A stretch of 64,000 nucleotides of DNA from Salvelinus alpinus (GCF_045679555.1 NC_092087.1:27287367-27351366), one strand, 5' to 3'. Counted from the stretch's first letter, positions 13,752 through 26,268 are shown. Translations and numbers: made by a program. The notes: generated by a model not told the origin, from the sequence alone.

Positions 13752-15360
13752 CACTTATTCTGTAGTCCTGTCAATCACCTTACATCTTTATCCACCTACA
13801 CCTCAACATAACACTATAATGGAAAACACAAACGTCCCCAAGCAATCTGGTACAATGTATCTGCAACTCAAAAACCCAGTCACACAGTAAAATAAACACA
13901 GATCATATGGGTGACTCACAGCCTGATGAAGGCTTAGATTCACATATCTATAACTATCAGAAGTTAGTTGGGCAAAGTGTGAAAAGCGTTTGAGGCAAGG
14001 ACTTTGTGTTCGTGACCAGAGAAAGGCAGAAAGCGAGGGATCTGTCTCTGAGTGTCTCCGTTAATTTGAGGTAATAGGCCCTGCAGTCATGTGGAGGCTG
14101 GGGCCCGGATCCTGCTTAATGGTAATTTGATTTTCCTTTTGGATCGTTCGCCTAACGCCTGTCAACATTCTGTCACTGTGGAGATCCTCAGAGTGACACC
14201 GCCTGAGAGCCTTTTCATTGGCCGAGCACCAAAGGCCCTGAAAGACACAGGGGAGAGAGTAGAACAGAAAAAAGAGACAGCAAGAGAGAGAGAGACAGAG
14301 AGAGAGAGAGAGTGAGAGGAGCAGAAATAAGAGAAATAGAGAGAGAGCAAGAGAGAGAGAGAAAGAAAGGGAGGAGCAGAAAGAAGAGAGTGAGAGGTAC
14401 AGAGGATAGATTCATTGAGTGAGAGGCTGGTAGACAGGAAGAAAGTAAGAGTGATGAGAGAAAAAGAGGGAGATAGGGATGCATGTAGAGAGTTTGGAGG
14501 AATGTTTCAGGGGTTTATCTAACTACACTAATGAGATATTTCATTATTATTTTGAATTAAGAATTTTGTAAGTCATTGTCTTTCTATAAAATTATTCATT
14601 ATTATTTTTTAATTAGGTGCCCTCTCAGTATTTAGAGGTTCAAGGCCCAGCTCTGGTAACATCACAGGAATACATCTGCTTCACATGAATGAAATTGTCT
14701 GCTGTACAAATAATCTAAAATGACGGATATGTTGGACGAAGCATTGATGTCTATTAAACACCATTTTTGGATGCAAAAGAAAAAGGTTCGCTCAAGGATG
14801 CCGACCATGATTTTTGCATATCAAAGCAGCTCTAATTCTACAAACTCCATTGAGATCACTAAACTTCCTGAGTCTCTGCAGAATGCGTCTCTGTGTGGCA
14901 CCTAGAAAGTGATCTGTAGCGTCAGGTTTGGCTACGTTCCATTCGATTTCCCCCGCGGGTCATCCATCGGCCCTAGGACGGGCGAGATAGCGCAATCCCC
15001 GGGGTGATTAACGGAAGAAAGATGGCTGCGGTCCCAGCGTAAACCCAGAGGGGTTTCAGGTGGAACACAGGCGCTTGTCTACCGATGAGGAATGGGACCG
15101 AGCCTGGCCCAATCCTGCCTGGAAATCTCTACTCTCACTCCTCAGTCCGTTCTCACTCTTGCCATTTCACAGATCAAATCTGAGCGGGTGAGAGTGAGGA
15201 ATAAAGAAAGAGAAAGAGGGAGGGAGGAAGAGAAAGAAAAATAAAGAAGAGTGAGAGACTCAGGAAAAAGAAAGAAAATGGGGAGAGAGAGCAAGCGAGA
15301 GAAACTGAGAGAGAATGCAAATGAGAGAGAGAAGAAGAGAGCGAGAGAGAGAGAGAGCTA
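13752..15360. other. Interval without recognised gene, purine-rich stretches
   Basis: GA-rich interrupted microsatellites lie at 14270-14400 and 15190-15358. A short GC-richer island (14945-15060) has no visible open frame. No supported exon. Confidence 0.5.
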
Positions 15361-15441
15361 CAGTTGAAGTCGGAAGTTTACATACACTTAGGTTGGGGTC
15401 ATTAAAACTCGTTTTTCAACCACTCCACAAATTTGTTGTTA

Positions 15442-15588
<147 letters not shown>

Positions 15589-15736
15589 TTAAACAGCTTG
15601 GAAAATTACAGAAAATTATGTCATGGCTTTAGAAGCTTCTGATAGGCTAATTGACATCATTTGAGTCAATTGGAGGTGTACCTGTGGATTTATTTCAAGG
15701 CCTACCTTTAAACTCAGTGCCTCTTCGCTAGACATT

Positions 15737-16345
15737 ATGGGAAAGTCAAAAGAAATCAAGTCTGATTCATCCTTGGGAGCAATTTCCAAACGCCTGAAGG
15801 TACCACGTTCATCTGTAAAAACAATAGTATGCAAGTATAAACAACATGGGACCATGCAGCCGTCATACCGCTCAGGAAGGAGACACGTTTTGTCTCCTAG
15901 AGATGAACGTACTTTGGTGCGAAAAGGGCAAATCAATCCCAGAACAACAGCAAAGGACCTTGTGAAGATGCTGGAGGAAACAGGTACAAAAGTATCTATA
16001 TCCACAGTAAAACGAGTCCTATATCAACATAACCTGAAAGGCAGCTCAGCAAGGAAGAAGCCACTGCTCCAAAACCGCCATAAAAAAGCCAGACTACGGT
16101 TTGCAACTGCACATGGGGACAAAGATCGTACTTTTTGGAGAAATGTCCTCTGGTCTGATGAAACAACAATAGAACTGTTTGGCCATAATGACCATCGTTA
16201 TGTTTGGAGGAAAAAGGTGGAGGCTTGCAAGCCGAAGAACACCATCCCAACCGTGAAGCACGAGGGTGGCATCATCATGTTGTGGGGGTGCTTTGCTGCA
16301 GGAGGGACTGGTGCATTTCACAAAATGGATGGCATCATGAGGACA
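15737..16345 (+). pseudogene. Sleeping-Beauty-type transposase, truncated by a LINE insertion
   Basis: The ATG at 15737 begins MGKSKEIKSDSSLGAISKRL; about 15 residues of the first helix (after KSKEI) are missing compared with the family. It continues through the paired-like DNA-binding region (KVPRSSVKTIVCKYKQHGT), the linker, RSGRRHVLSPRDERTLVRKG and the first catalytic motif WSDETTIELFGHNDHRYVW. It stops being transposase after KMDGIMR, where LINE sequence begins; the apparent frame ends at 16378. A short C-terminal piece (TYCGKLVESYPKRLTQVKQF in degraded form) reappears at 17118-17205. About 110 residues, with the second Asp and the Glu, are absent. Confidence 0.92.
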
Positions 16346-17117
16346 TACATACAGGCACCGGTTATCCGGGCTGATTGAGGTAGTATGTACATGTAGATAT
16401 GGTTAAAGTGACTATGCATATATGATAAACAGAGAGTAGCAGTAGCGTAAAAGAGGGGGTGGCAGGTGGTGGGTGGTGGGACACAATGCAGATAGCCGAG
16501 TTAGCCAACGTGCGGTGGCACTGGTTGGTCAGGCCAATTGAGGTAGTATGCACATGAATGTATAGTTAAAGTGACTATGCATAGATGATAAACAGAGAGT
16601 AGCAGCAGCGTAAAAGAGGGGTTGGACGGGCACACAATGCAAATAGTCTGGGTAGCCATTTGATTACCTGTTCAGGATTCTTATGGCTTGGGGTTAAAAA
16701 CTGTTGAGAAGCTTTTTTTGTCCTAGACTTGGCACTCCGGTACCGTTTACCATGCGGTAGAAAAGAGAACAGTCTATGACTGGGGTGGCTGGGGTCTTTG
16801 ACAATTTTTAGGGCCTTCCTCTGACACCGCCTGGTGTAAAGGTCCTGGATGGCAGGCAGCTTAGCCCCAGTGATGTACTGGGCCGATGGTTCATCGGAGG
16901 GCATAGCAGGATTTCTTATAAGCTTCCGGGTTAGAGTCCCGCAATTTGAAAGCAGCAGCTCTACCCTTTAGCTCAGTGCGAATGTTGCCTGTAATCCATG
17001 GCTTCTGGGTGGGGTATGTACGTACAGTCACTGTGGGGACGACGTCCTTGATGCACTTATTGATAAAGCCAGTGACTGATGTGGTGTAGTCCTCAATGCC
17101 ATCGGAAGAATCCCGGA
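16345..17117 (-). mobile_element. LINE fragment, antisense, nested in the Sleeping-Beauty-type element
   Basis: It carries the LINE 3' UTR and the RT C-terminal end on the minus strand. Near 16888 a jump (GGGCCGATGGTTCATCGGAG) joins the C-terminal region directly to a much more upstream LINE segment, an internal deletion. The 3'-terminal part is tandemly duplicated (16369-16459 and 16534-16622, both with ATTGAGGTAGTATG and GTAGCAG(C/T)AGCGTAAAAG). Insertion coincides with loss of about 325 bp of transposase DNA. Confidence 0.88.
16575..16904 (-). pseudogene. LINE reverse-transcriptase C-terminal relic
   Basis: A 109-residue open frame contains QYITGAKLPAIQDLYTRRC, KALKIVKDPSHPSHRLFSFL and PHGKRYRSAKSRTKK. 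This is the well-conserved C-terminal region of salmonid LINE ORF2. The first residues (MPSDEPSA) come from the deletion junction. There is no palm domain, so no activity. Confidence 0.88.
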
Positions 17118-17212
17118 ACTTATTGTGGGAAGCTTGTGGAAAGCTACCCGAAACGTTTGACCCAAGTTAAACAATTTAAAGGCAATGCTACCAAATACAA
17201 ATTGAGTGTATG

Positions 17213-17716
17213 TGTAACAGTATAGCTTCCATCCCTCTCCTCGCCCCAACCTGGGCTCGAACCAGGGACCCTCTGCACACATCAACCACAGTCACTCACG
17301 AAGCATCGTTACCCATCGCGCCCCTTGCAGAGCAAGGGGAACAACTACTTGTAGGTCTCAGAGCGAGTGACGTCACCAATTGAAACACTATTAGCGCGCA
17401 CCACCACTAACTAGCTAGCCATTTCACATCGGCTACACTCACCCACCTTTTGACCTCCTCCTTTTCCGCAGCAACAGCATCAATGTAACAGTATAACTTC
17501 CGTTCCTCGCCCCAACCTGGGCTCGAACCAGGAACCCTCTGAACACATCAACCACGGTCACTCACGAATCATCGTTACCCATCGCGCCACAAAATCCGCG
17601 GCCCTTGCAGAGCAAGGGGAACAACTACTTCAGGTCTCAGAGCGAGTGACGTCACCGATTGAAACACTATTAGCAAGCACCACCGCTAACTAGCTAGCCA
17701 TTTCACATCGGCCACA
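17213..17716 (-). mobile_element. Miniature LTR-type element (TRIM-like), copy 1
   Basis: Two direct repeats (17213-17437 and 17484-17716) flank a 46-bp core (17438-17483). Each repeat begins TGTAAC on one side and ends ...ACA on the other, giving TG...CA ends. The insertion site inside the Sleeping-Beauty-type element is duplicated as TATG (17209-17212 and 17717-17720); without the insert the host reads GAGTGTATGTAAACTTCTGA. On the minus strand the core ends in a purine tract (AAAAGGAGGAGG...GGTGGGTGAG) right before the second repeat. There is no coding capacity. No canonical primer-binding site is seen next to the first repeat. Confidence 0.78.
17368..17375. promoter_or_regulatory. CRE/ATF-type palindrome TGACGTCA in the element repeat
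   Basis: A perfect TGACGTCA lies in this repeat, again at 17647-17654, and in both repeats of the second copy (28304-28311, 28599-28606). Conservation in all four repeats suggests a functional enhancer motif, although shared ancestry alone could explain it. Confidence 0.5.
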
Positions 17717-17937
17717 TATGTAAACTTCTGACCCACTGGGAATGTGATGAAAGAAATAAAAGCTGAAATAAATCATTCTCTCTACTATTATTCTGACATT
17801 TCACATTCTTAAAGTAAAGTGGTGATCCTAACTGACCTAAGACAGGGAATGTTTACTAGGATTAAATGTCAGGAATTGTGAAAAACTGAGTTTAAATGTA
17901 TTTGGCTAAGGTGTATGTAAACTTCTGACTTCAACTG

Positions 17938-18934
17938 TAAGTGACCAGGAGGGATAGAAGGAAAGAGAGCATGAGTGGAAACCTGTGAGCCCCAGGGGTA
18001 ATGTTAGTGAGGCCCATCTGTTTAACATCTGGACTGAGGAGCCAAACACCTCCAGTTAAGCAGCGGAGCCAATCAGAGAGGGTAGAGTGTCACATTCGCT
18101 CTGTGATCATGATGAACGAGATACATTGTAGATGGTGCAATAGATAGATATTAATATAAAACGCATCAGGGTGACTTTGAGCAAAAATATGATTAGAGTA
18201 AACACATTACATTTTAAGAGTACATTTTGTTCTTCAGCTGTTACCAGAGGTCATAACATGCAATGCTATTGGACATAGAAATATCAGACAACAAGAGACT
18301 TGAATGAGACCAGAGGAGTGACACCACAAGATACAGCACCCACCACCCAGTGAGTCCAGAACATAAGGGGTCAAGAGAGACGGGATGACAGAAGCAGTAG
18401 TAGCAGCAGATAAGAACACACATCTTCAACTCCGTGTCCATCCATCTGGAGTGAACTGTCATCAGGCCAACCAGAGAGGCAATCTCTTGTCAAGTTAAGA
18501 AGAAATGAAAAAGAAGATCTACCTTAGAATTGATTTTTATCTGAAAACACCCCGCCAGTGTTTGGGCTTAATCTCCACTCTTTGCAACACTGATTGTTTT
18601 TAATATCCACACTAGGGAGTGAGGACTGATTGAAAAAATAAAACATGCCGCCGGTGAGCTTCGGCCTCTAGTTGAGCAGAAAGCCAGCATAGTTTTTTCT
18701 CCGAGTCAGGTAAAGCCATTTTTCTATATTTTCTTCTCCACCCATCCATACCTCTCTTTCTGTGGCTAATCTCCTGTGACAGTGTCCCAACAAGCTGCTG
18801 AGCTGAGGGGTTTGGAGTCCGTAGGCGGTTGTCATTTTAACACCCTACTACTACTACTCTAACTACAAGTTAGAGGGTAGTACTGATACCTTTCACCTCT
18901 AGCAAATTAAACATATTTTAGCACATAATTGCAA

Positions 18935-18937
<3 letters not shown>
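17938..18937. other. Interval without recognised gene
   Basis: No exon, element or repeat was recognised. Confidence 0.4.
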
Positions 18938-18994
<57 letters not shown>

Positions 18995-19041
18995 CATACA
19001 TACATACATACATACATACATACATACATACATACATACAT

Positions 19042-19075
<34 letters not shown>
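18938..19075. repeat. Compound microsatellite (TA)n-(CATA)n-(CA)n
   Basis: About 53 bp of TA, 70 bp of CATA and 15 bp of CA in direct succession, abutting the left end of a Tc1-like relic at 19073. Open frames here are composition artefacts. Confidence 0.96.
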
Positions 19076-19851
19076 TACCATTCAAAAGTTTGGGGTCACT
19101 TAGAAATGTCCTTGTTTTTGAAAGAAAAGCCAATTTTTTTGTCCATTAAAATAACATCAAATTGATTAGAAATACAGTGTAGACTCTGTTGATGTTGTAA
19201 ATGACTATTGTAGCTAAAAACGGCAGATTTTTTAATGGAATATCTACATAGGCGTACAGAGGCCCATTATCAGCAACCATCACTCCTGTGTTCCAATGGC
19301 ACGTTGTGTTAGCTAATCAAAGTTTATCATTTTAAATGGCTAATTGATCAATAGAAAACCCTTTTGTAGTACACAGCGTTGTACAAGATCTTTACTTTCT
19401 TGGCAATTTCTCGCATGGAATAGCCTTCATTTCTCAGACCAAGAATAGACTGACGAGTTTCAGAAGAAAGTTATTTGTTTCTGGCCGTTTTGAGCCTTTA
19501 AATGAACCCACAAATGCTGAAACTCCAGATACTCAACTAGTCTAAAGAATGCCAGTTTTATTGCTTCTTTAATCAGAACAACAGTTTTCAGCTGTGCTAA
19601 CATAATTGCAAAAGGGTTTTCTAATGATCAATTAGCCTTTTAAAATGATAAACTTGGATTAGCTAACACAACGTGCCATTGGAACACAGGAGTGATGGTT
19701 GCATATGTAGATATTCCAAAAAAGAATCAGCCGTTTCCAGCTACAATAGTAATTTACAACATTAACAATGTCTACACTGTATTTCTGATCAATCTGATTT
19801 TATTTTAATGGACATTTCTAAGTGACCCCCAAACTTTTGAACGGTAGTGTA
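19073..19851 (-). mobile_element. Tc1-like deletion derivative (about 780 bp), family D
   Basis: Long inverted ends: CACTACCATTCAAAAGTTTG on the left and CAAACTTTTGAACGGTAGTG on the right, with inverted similarity through TCACTTAGAAATGTCC, AATACAGTGTAGAC and ACACAACGTGCCATTGGAAC. Between the arms there is only a short transposase piece. The arms are about 200 bp or more, far longer than in family A. Confidence 0.88.
19372..19490 (-). pseudogene. Tc1-like transposase N-terminal remnant, family D
   Basis: The minus strand keeps a short stretch matching the N-terminal HTH of this lineage (NEGYSMREIAKKVKIL-type text, with degraded frame). The rest of the gene is deleted. Confidence 0.7.
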
Positions 19852-20352
19852 TATTTTTTAAATCTATATTTTTCAGTAATATGAACTTCCACTGTGTAAG
19901 CACAGGAATGCTGATGATAGTGGTGGACTACACCAGGTGCTGATGGTGGGGGTGAATGACTACACAGAAACGCTGCCGTGTCAGAGGAAAAGGCCACCGT
20001 ATTCAAATTGCCAGATAATTAAAGCTTGGCGCAAGGAAAGGGAAGTGGAAGTTTCTATTGAAAAAACAAACACATTTATTACCCAAAGGTGGCATGTCAA
20101 AAGAATCCATGGGGTTCCCATTAAACACTACCTCTCCTCGTGCTGCTCTGCTGCTCTGAGGAAGAAGTAAAGCATTTCTCTCTCCCCTCCTTCCCCTCCT
20201 TTTTTCATTGTCTCCCTCTCATTCCCAAGCGTGATCTTAAGAAAAGGACTTTAACAAGCAGAACACTCCTCTGACTCTCAAATCCCACTTCTGAATTCCA
20301 GCCAGTGAATTGTATGAGATTATTAATAAAAGACATGAGCCGCATCGATCGC
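19852..20352. other. Interval without recognised gene
   Basis: No feature seen. Confidence 0.35.
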
Positions 20353-20720
20353 TTAAAGCTGCAAAATGTAACTTTTTGGGCAACCCGACCAAATTCGCAT
20401 AGAAATGTTAGTTATAGATCTGTCATTCTCATTGAAAGCAAGTTTAAGAAGTGGTAGGTCTGTTCTATGTGCGCTATTTATATGCTTCCCGTTCTTAAGT
20501 TTAGTTTTTGCGTTGTTTATTTTCGGGTTTTGTACGCCAGCTTCAAATAGCTGAAAATGAAAGATTTTGGTAATGAAAAATATATTTCACAGCGGTTTAG
20601 ATGGTACAATGATTCTATACACAATGATGACTTGTTTTGTCACAAACTCAAATTAGGCAAACTATTCAAATTTAAGCAACCAGGAAATGGCGGAGCGATT
20701 TCTGCATTTTGCACCTTTAA
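20353..20720. mobile_element. TTAA-flanked MITE, 368 bp
   Basis: The ends are TTAAAGCTGCAAAATG and the inverted CATTTTGCACCTTTAA, a 16-bp terminal inverted repeat with one mismatch that includes TTAA on both sides. There is no coding capacity. TTAA use points to a piggyBac-type transposase, which is inference. Confidence 0.78.
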
Positions 20721-21727
20721 GGTGATGCATACTTTAAAGGTTGAAGTGGTCTCTGGGAACGGTCCTCTCATACTTTGATTGACAGAGAGGGATGTTGTGA
20801 ATGATGTGTCATGACACACCCCAGAGACCCATCCAGCCGTGTTTCTCTTGATGTGAGAAGTTCTGTACATCCAGTACTCACAATGGGTAGTTGGGGCTGT
20901 TTGTGCTATAATGATCTGTGATGGATTAATCTGGCTGACTTTCACTATAGCCATGACAAACGACTGTGGTGTAACATTGACCATCACACTTTTTCATTGC
21001 AGATTCAGCATTGGGTAACTGGTGGTGCTCTGCATGCATTACTTGAGTGCATAAATGAGAGTGGCCAGAGAGAGAAAGAGAGGGAAAGGGGGGGAGAGAT
21101 GGGCAACGAGAGAGGGCATTGTAGTTTAAACAGCCTCCCCAGAAGTAAGACAAATTAGGTTGTGCAGCCGACGCCACAGCCCATGTCCCCATTTCTCAGA
21201 GGAGGAAGCCAGCGTCTCCCAAGCATTAAAGTGTAAAAACCAACGCCACTGCGAGAATTTAATGAGGAGGGCTATGTACTGTTCTCTACTCTCAGGCCCA
21301 CCGCTGACTGTATGACACAACACTTCTTGGCATGTGGTGATATTCTCTCTTTTTTAATTTCCTCTACATAGTTTTTTTGGAGTGGGTATCAAGGCTGTAA
21401 CCAGCCCAGCCCAGGCCTCTCAGTCACCCCAGTGCAACATTAATGCATTAGGACTGTGAAAATGGCATGCCACATCTCTGTGACTATATTCTCCGGTAAT
21501 AGGCCACATTACACAGTTTATCAACCCTTATGTGCATACTGAAATGCAACACCTATGAGAATAAAGTGGGGCAACAAAAGGAAACAATTATTCTGATTTG
21601 GTCCGCAATAGCAGTAGGAATGAAATATTATGAAAACATTATTCAAGTTCACCAGTAGCCTCTAGTATATTCTATTTCACATTGTAAATATGGTTTTGGC
21701 CCTGACTCTTGGAACTGGCCCTGTATA
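20721..21727. other. Interval without recognised gene
   Basis: A short GA-rich run is present at 21064-21115. No supported exon. Confidence 0.4.
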
Positions 21728-21729
21728 TA

Positions 21730-23119
21730 CACTGCCCGGTCAAAAGTTTAAAAACACCTACTGATTCAAGGCTCTCTCTTTATTTGTACTATTTTACATT
21801 GTAGAATAATACTGAAGACATCAAAACTATGAAATAACACATATGGAATCTTGTAGTAACCAAAAAAGTCTTAAACAAATCAAAATATATTAATATTTCA
21901 GATTATTCAAGTAGCCACCCTTTGCCTTGATGACAGCTTTGCACCCTCTTGGCATTCTCTCAACCAGCTTCATGAGTTAGTCACCTGGAATGCATTTCAA
22001 TTAACAGGTGTGCCTTCTTAAAAGTTAATTTGTGGAATTTCTTTCCTTCTTAAAGCGTTTGAGCCAATCAGTTGTGTTGTGACAAGGTAGGGGGTATACA
22101 GAAGATAGCCCTATTTGGTAAAAGACCAAGTCCATATTATGACAAGAACAGCTCAAATAAGCAAAGAGAAACGACAGTCCATCATTACTTTAAGACATGA
22201 AGGTCAGTCATTACGGAAAATTTCAAGAAGTTTGAAAGTTTCTTCAAGTGCAGATGCAAAAACCATCAAGCGCAATGATGAAACTGGCTGTAAGACCGAG
22301 AGTTACCTCTGCTGCAGAGGATAAGTTCATTAGAGTTACCAGCCCCAAATCAATGCTTCACAGAGTTCAAGTAACAGGCACAGCTCTGATGAGTCCAAAT
22401 TGGAGATTTTTGGTTCCAACCGCTGTGTCTTTGTGAGAAGCGGTATGTGTGAACAGATTATCTCTGCATGTGTATTTCCCACCGTAAAGCATGGAGGAGG
22501 AGGTGTTATGGTGTGCGGGTGCTTTGCTGGAGACACTGTCTGTAATTTATTTTGAATTCAAGGCACACTTAACCAGCATGGCTACCACAGCATTCTGCAG
22601 CGATACGCCATCCCATCTGGTTTGGGCTTAGTGGGACTAACATTTGTTTTTTAACAGGACAATGACCCAACACACCTCCAGGCTGTGTAAAGGCGATTTT
22701 ACCAAGAAGGAGAGTGATGGAGTGCTGCATCAGATGACCTGGCCTCCAACAATCCCCGGACCTCAAACAAATTGAGATGGTTTGGGATGAGTCGGACCAC
22801 AGAGTGAAGGAAAAGCAGCTAACAAGTGCTCAGCATATGTGGGACCTCTTTCAAGACTGTTGGAAAAGCATTCCAGGTGAAGCTGGTTGAGAGAATGCCA
22901 AGAGTGTGCAAAGCTGTCATCAAAGCAAAGGGTGGCTATTTGAAGAATCTCAAATATTAAATACATTTTGATTTGTTTAACACTTTTTTGGTTACTACAT
23001 GATTCCATATGTGTTACATCATAGTTTTGATGTCTTCACTATTATTCTACAATGTAGAATAGTCAAAATAAAGAAAACCCTTGAATGAGTAGGTTTTCTA
23101 AAACTTTTGACCGGTAGTG
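21730..23119 (+). mobile_element. Tc1-like transposon, family E, decayed
   Basis: The left end is CACTGCCCGGTCAAAAGTTT (TA at 21728-21729), the right end AAAACTTTTGACCGGTAGTG. The subterminal ACATTGTAGAATAATACTGA block and its inverse near 23043-23060 are paired. It is the same family as 52738-54226. Confidence 0.9.
22139..22960 (+). pseudogene. Tc1-like transposase pseudogene, family E
   Basis: Starts at the ATG at 22139 (MTRTAQISKEKRQSIITLRH). The HTH block (GQSLRKISRSLKVSSS) is followed by a large deletion that removes much of the DNA-binding and early catalytic part. Later pieces include TVKHGGGGVMVCGCF (about 22481-22525), FQQDNDPT (about 22650) and a degraded ...QIEMVWDES, where the usual PNPIE has become KQIE. 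Several stops and shifts occur. The terminal piece FEESQIL-like text ends near 22960. Confidence 0.84.
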
Positions 23120-23120
23120 T

Positions 23121-23290
23121 GGCTTACTTTCTTGTGTTCTTCTTATTTCTATTTCTTGTGTGTTTTTGTTCTACTTTACTTTTTTATAGTACTACTGATA
23201 TTGATTACTGTATTGTTGGGAAAGTGCTTGCAAGAGAGGCATTTCACTGTACTTGTGCACTTGACAATAAAACGTGCAACTTGAAATGTA
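23121..23290 (+). mobile_element. LINE/SINE-type 3' tail fragment
   Basis: The text TTGCAAGAGAGGCATTTCAC...TGACAATAAAAC matches the common tail of salmonid LINE/SINE pairs (compare GAGTAAGCATTTCACTGTAA at 57183). It is very short and 5'-truncated. Confidence 0.65.
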
Positions 23291-23299
23291 TTCTACTCT

Positions 23300-25852
23300 A
23301 TTCGGGCAAAAGCTAAGTATTAGCTGTTTTAACTGCATTACAGCCTGGCACCGCAGACACACAGTGAGTAATGGAGAAAGGCTAAAGTTAAGTTCCTAAA
23401 GCTTTCCCAAAAGAGTCTAGCCTCACAGCAGGTTTGTACTCTCTTTGTAAATATTTGATGGGGGTACAAATCATGAGTGGCTGGAAGATTGTAGTGAGAG
23501 CCTTGACTTTGTTTTGGAATTGCCGGTGCAAGCGAATAAAAGTGTCCAGAATCGATGAAGGGGGTGAAAAGAAAAATGTTTTTAAGAGAGGCAGGCAGGC
23601 ATGCCAGGAGGCGAGGGGGACTGCGAAAGGGGAACAGTGATGGATGAATTTTAGCACTCTCCCACCAGGGTCTGATTGAGTGACCAAACAAACACTGTGA
23701 AATAATGCCAGTGATAATCCAAAGTAAGCACATTGGGAAACTGACTGAGCTTCGTATAAACAACTTCAGACTTACTCCACCCTCAAACTCCTTCTAAAAT
23801 AAAAGTTAAACAAGTAAAACAAAACCTCCCCAATATAAAACACCCCCTCTAGTGGTTCAGCTCAAATGTGCTATAATGAGTCACACTGTACGGTAGCCAA
23901 ACAAAAGGTATTCATTTAGTCATTAGAATCCCAGAGAGATGATCATAATTCAAAATGATATCCTTAAGTGTCCTCAGCAGTTTGCATATTGATGCTGCCA
24001 TTGAGGCTCATGCTGAATCTTAATTATTAACTTGTTTAATGCATTAATTTATCCCATTGCTTATACCACACTGCATTGAGCACTCAGACCTGTGTGTTTG
24101 TGTGTGTGTCCTTTTGACGTCTGTACTTAGCATTCCATGGTTGCTAGAGGAGCGGCCAAGGAAGATCACTAGACAACCTCACAGAAAAAAATGGCATTTA
24201 CGTCCATGGGCACTGGCTTGAGCTGCTTTAATGTGTTATTAATGTCTCCTACATGGCTACAGAGCCATGCTAATTGTGACCAGAGAGAGAGGTAGAGACA
24301 GAGAGAGAAAAGGAGAGCAAAAGAGAGGGAGAACAAGGTTGAGCCTGAGAACTCCAATGGGGGATAGTTTTCAGAGGACTAAAACAGTGTTATATTATGT
24401 AATGTTACATTATGTTGTGATATTATGATATGTTATATGATGTTATGTTATATTACATTATATTATGTTATATTATATGATGTTATGTTATATTATGCTA
24501 TGTTATATGATGTTATGTTATATTACGTTATATTATGTTATATGATGTTATATTATGTTATGTTATAAGGTAGTGTATGTCTACTAAAAATCTGAGAAGA
24601 AAGTTTAATCGCTTAACACTTTCAATGTCAAACTACTCTTGATCACAAAAACAGTTAAGAGAAACGGAGTGAAGGGTGACTTTCAGTGTTCAAAAAGGCT
24701 GAAAAGTCTATTAGATATTTGAAGACACAAATCAATGTTTCAATGGATTGTCTGCACTCAAGCAAATGGCTTGATAGAGAACATAAGAGCTGTAACGTGT
24801 GTGGATTTTTGTCATAGCAACCGTAAAGACAGAAAATCTATCACTGGGCAAACAACTAAAAGAGCTCCAACTAAGCTCTTCCATTCCATTTTTTGTGATA
24901 AAACCCCACTTTTCATCTATCCAGCAACAACAACGAAATATGTGAGAATAAACAGATAACTAGCCTTCGCCATCTCAGGACAGACTACTCATTTGAGTGT
25001 GTGACAGGCTCACTTTATTTTCCTTCCCCCTCCTGCTGGTGTTTGTTTGGCTCCTGTGTCAGTTAGTCTTGTCTGCCTCCTCACCCGACAGCCTGTCAGT
25101 CCTGGGCGTTTTAACACTGACCAATCCACTGAGATGAAATCCTCCCCTGGCACCACACTGCTCCTCATGCTCCGGGGTCTGGCAGCCTGGCAGGCAGGCA
25201 GCGTTACAGCCACAGAGGGGGTGAGAGTTTACCCCTCTCTCTGTCTTACCACCTCCCCCTCCTCTCTCCCTCTCACAGCAGGCATCACTGGTGAAATGGG
25301 CTGTCCTTTTCATTTAGATCCCAGGCCTGTGGAAAGTAGTGGAAAGGTTTGGGAGAATGGGAGGGGGAGTGTATTGCCTGTCAGTGGTACATCCTCTGGT
25401 CTTTATCCCGTTCATGTTACGCCCTCTGGCCTCCTGTTTCTATCCCATCCCTGCTGTTTCACCTGAGATAGTCTGTGATAGTACCGCTGAGAGAGAGGTT
25501 ACTTTGCAGGTTGCCGTCAACTCTATTGCAGCCCAACATTCAGCTGCTCCTAAAGGACATTGGAAAAGCCGTGACTTGCCTTTTATAAACCTCTAATCTG
25601 CCTCTCTGGTAAACAGGGATAGCGTACTTTGAATGAAAGATCATTATGTACAGCAAAGTCTTAATCGTTACTTGACATGTGCGGAATTAACTCTTGCAAT
25701 TAACTTTCCATAATGTATGCATTGCTCTTTGTCTCCATCAACCACTGTGAGGAAAATATTTTGACCATTGTTACTAATCCATGTATTACAATCCATGGGA
25801 AACAGTACATGGCAATTCTATTAAAGCATTGCAGGCAGTATATTCCATGCAC
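23300..25852. other. Interval without recognised gene; AT-type tandem repeat inside
   Basis: No supported exon. It contains a TATTATGTTA-type repeat tract (24388-24568). One ATG-led stretch at 25134-25220 looks signal-peptide-like and runs into a GTGAGA donor-like site, but the support is weak. Confidence 0.4.
24388..24568. repeat. TATTATGTTA-type tandem repeat
   Basis: Degenerate repeats of TATTATGTTA/TATGATGTTA over about 180 bp. Confidence 0.9.
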
Positions 25853-26065
25853 TGTAAAAATTACATTTAAAAAAACTTTGTTTCAACCAAGTATTATTAA
25901 GTAACTGGCCCAAAACGTAGGCAGAAATCATGTGTTTGCTCAATTTGTCTCTATGTTCATTCAACTAGAAATTATTGTTGGCATCTATCTAAAAAAAGTC
26001 TGTGGAACAGGTTACACAAACACACAGTGCTTTTAACTTACATAGTTGACACACGTTGACATTTT

Positions 26066-26268
26066 TTATATTTAACTAGGCAAGTCAGTTAAAAACAAAT
26101 TCTTCTTTTACAATGACGGCCTACTCCAGCCAAACCCTTCCCTTACCTGAACGACACTGTGCCAATTGCGCACCGACATAAGGGACTCCCGATCACAGCC
26201 AGTTGTGATACAGCTCAGGATCTGTATTGATGCCTATTACACTGAGAAGCAGTGCTTCAGACCCATAC
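26066..26268 (-). mobile_element. tRNA-derived SINE, antisense, decayed, inserted in the left foldback arm
   Basis: The TTTAACTAGGCAAGTCAGTT block, the ACGGCCTAC...CCAATTGCGCACC body and a worn head (GATGCCTATTACACTGAGAA) are in the order of salmonid SINEs read backwards. The same body is at 44409-44570 and 48300-48400. The B box is lost. Confidence 0.8.

Noticed and set aside
14945..15060. Small GC-rich island as promoter
   Set aside because: Too short, no TATA/CCAAT/donor arrangement nearby.
17213..17716. Two tandem SINEs
   Set aside because: The whole dimer is bounded by one 4-bp duplication and has TG...CA repeat ends with a purine tract before repeat two; a SINE would have a tail and a longer, variable duplication.
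18899..19165. Tyr-Ile and Tyr-Val-Cys repeat frames
   Set aside because: Produced by the TA/CATA/CA compound microsatellite.
25047..25466. Frame with a hydrophobic start and a GTGAGA donor-like site (ATG at 25134)
   Set aside because: Signal-like text MKSSPGTTLLLMLRGLAAWQ is suggestive, but upstream and downstream support is missing and the donor is weak; not reported as an exon.
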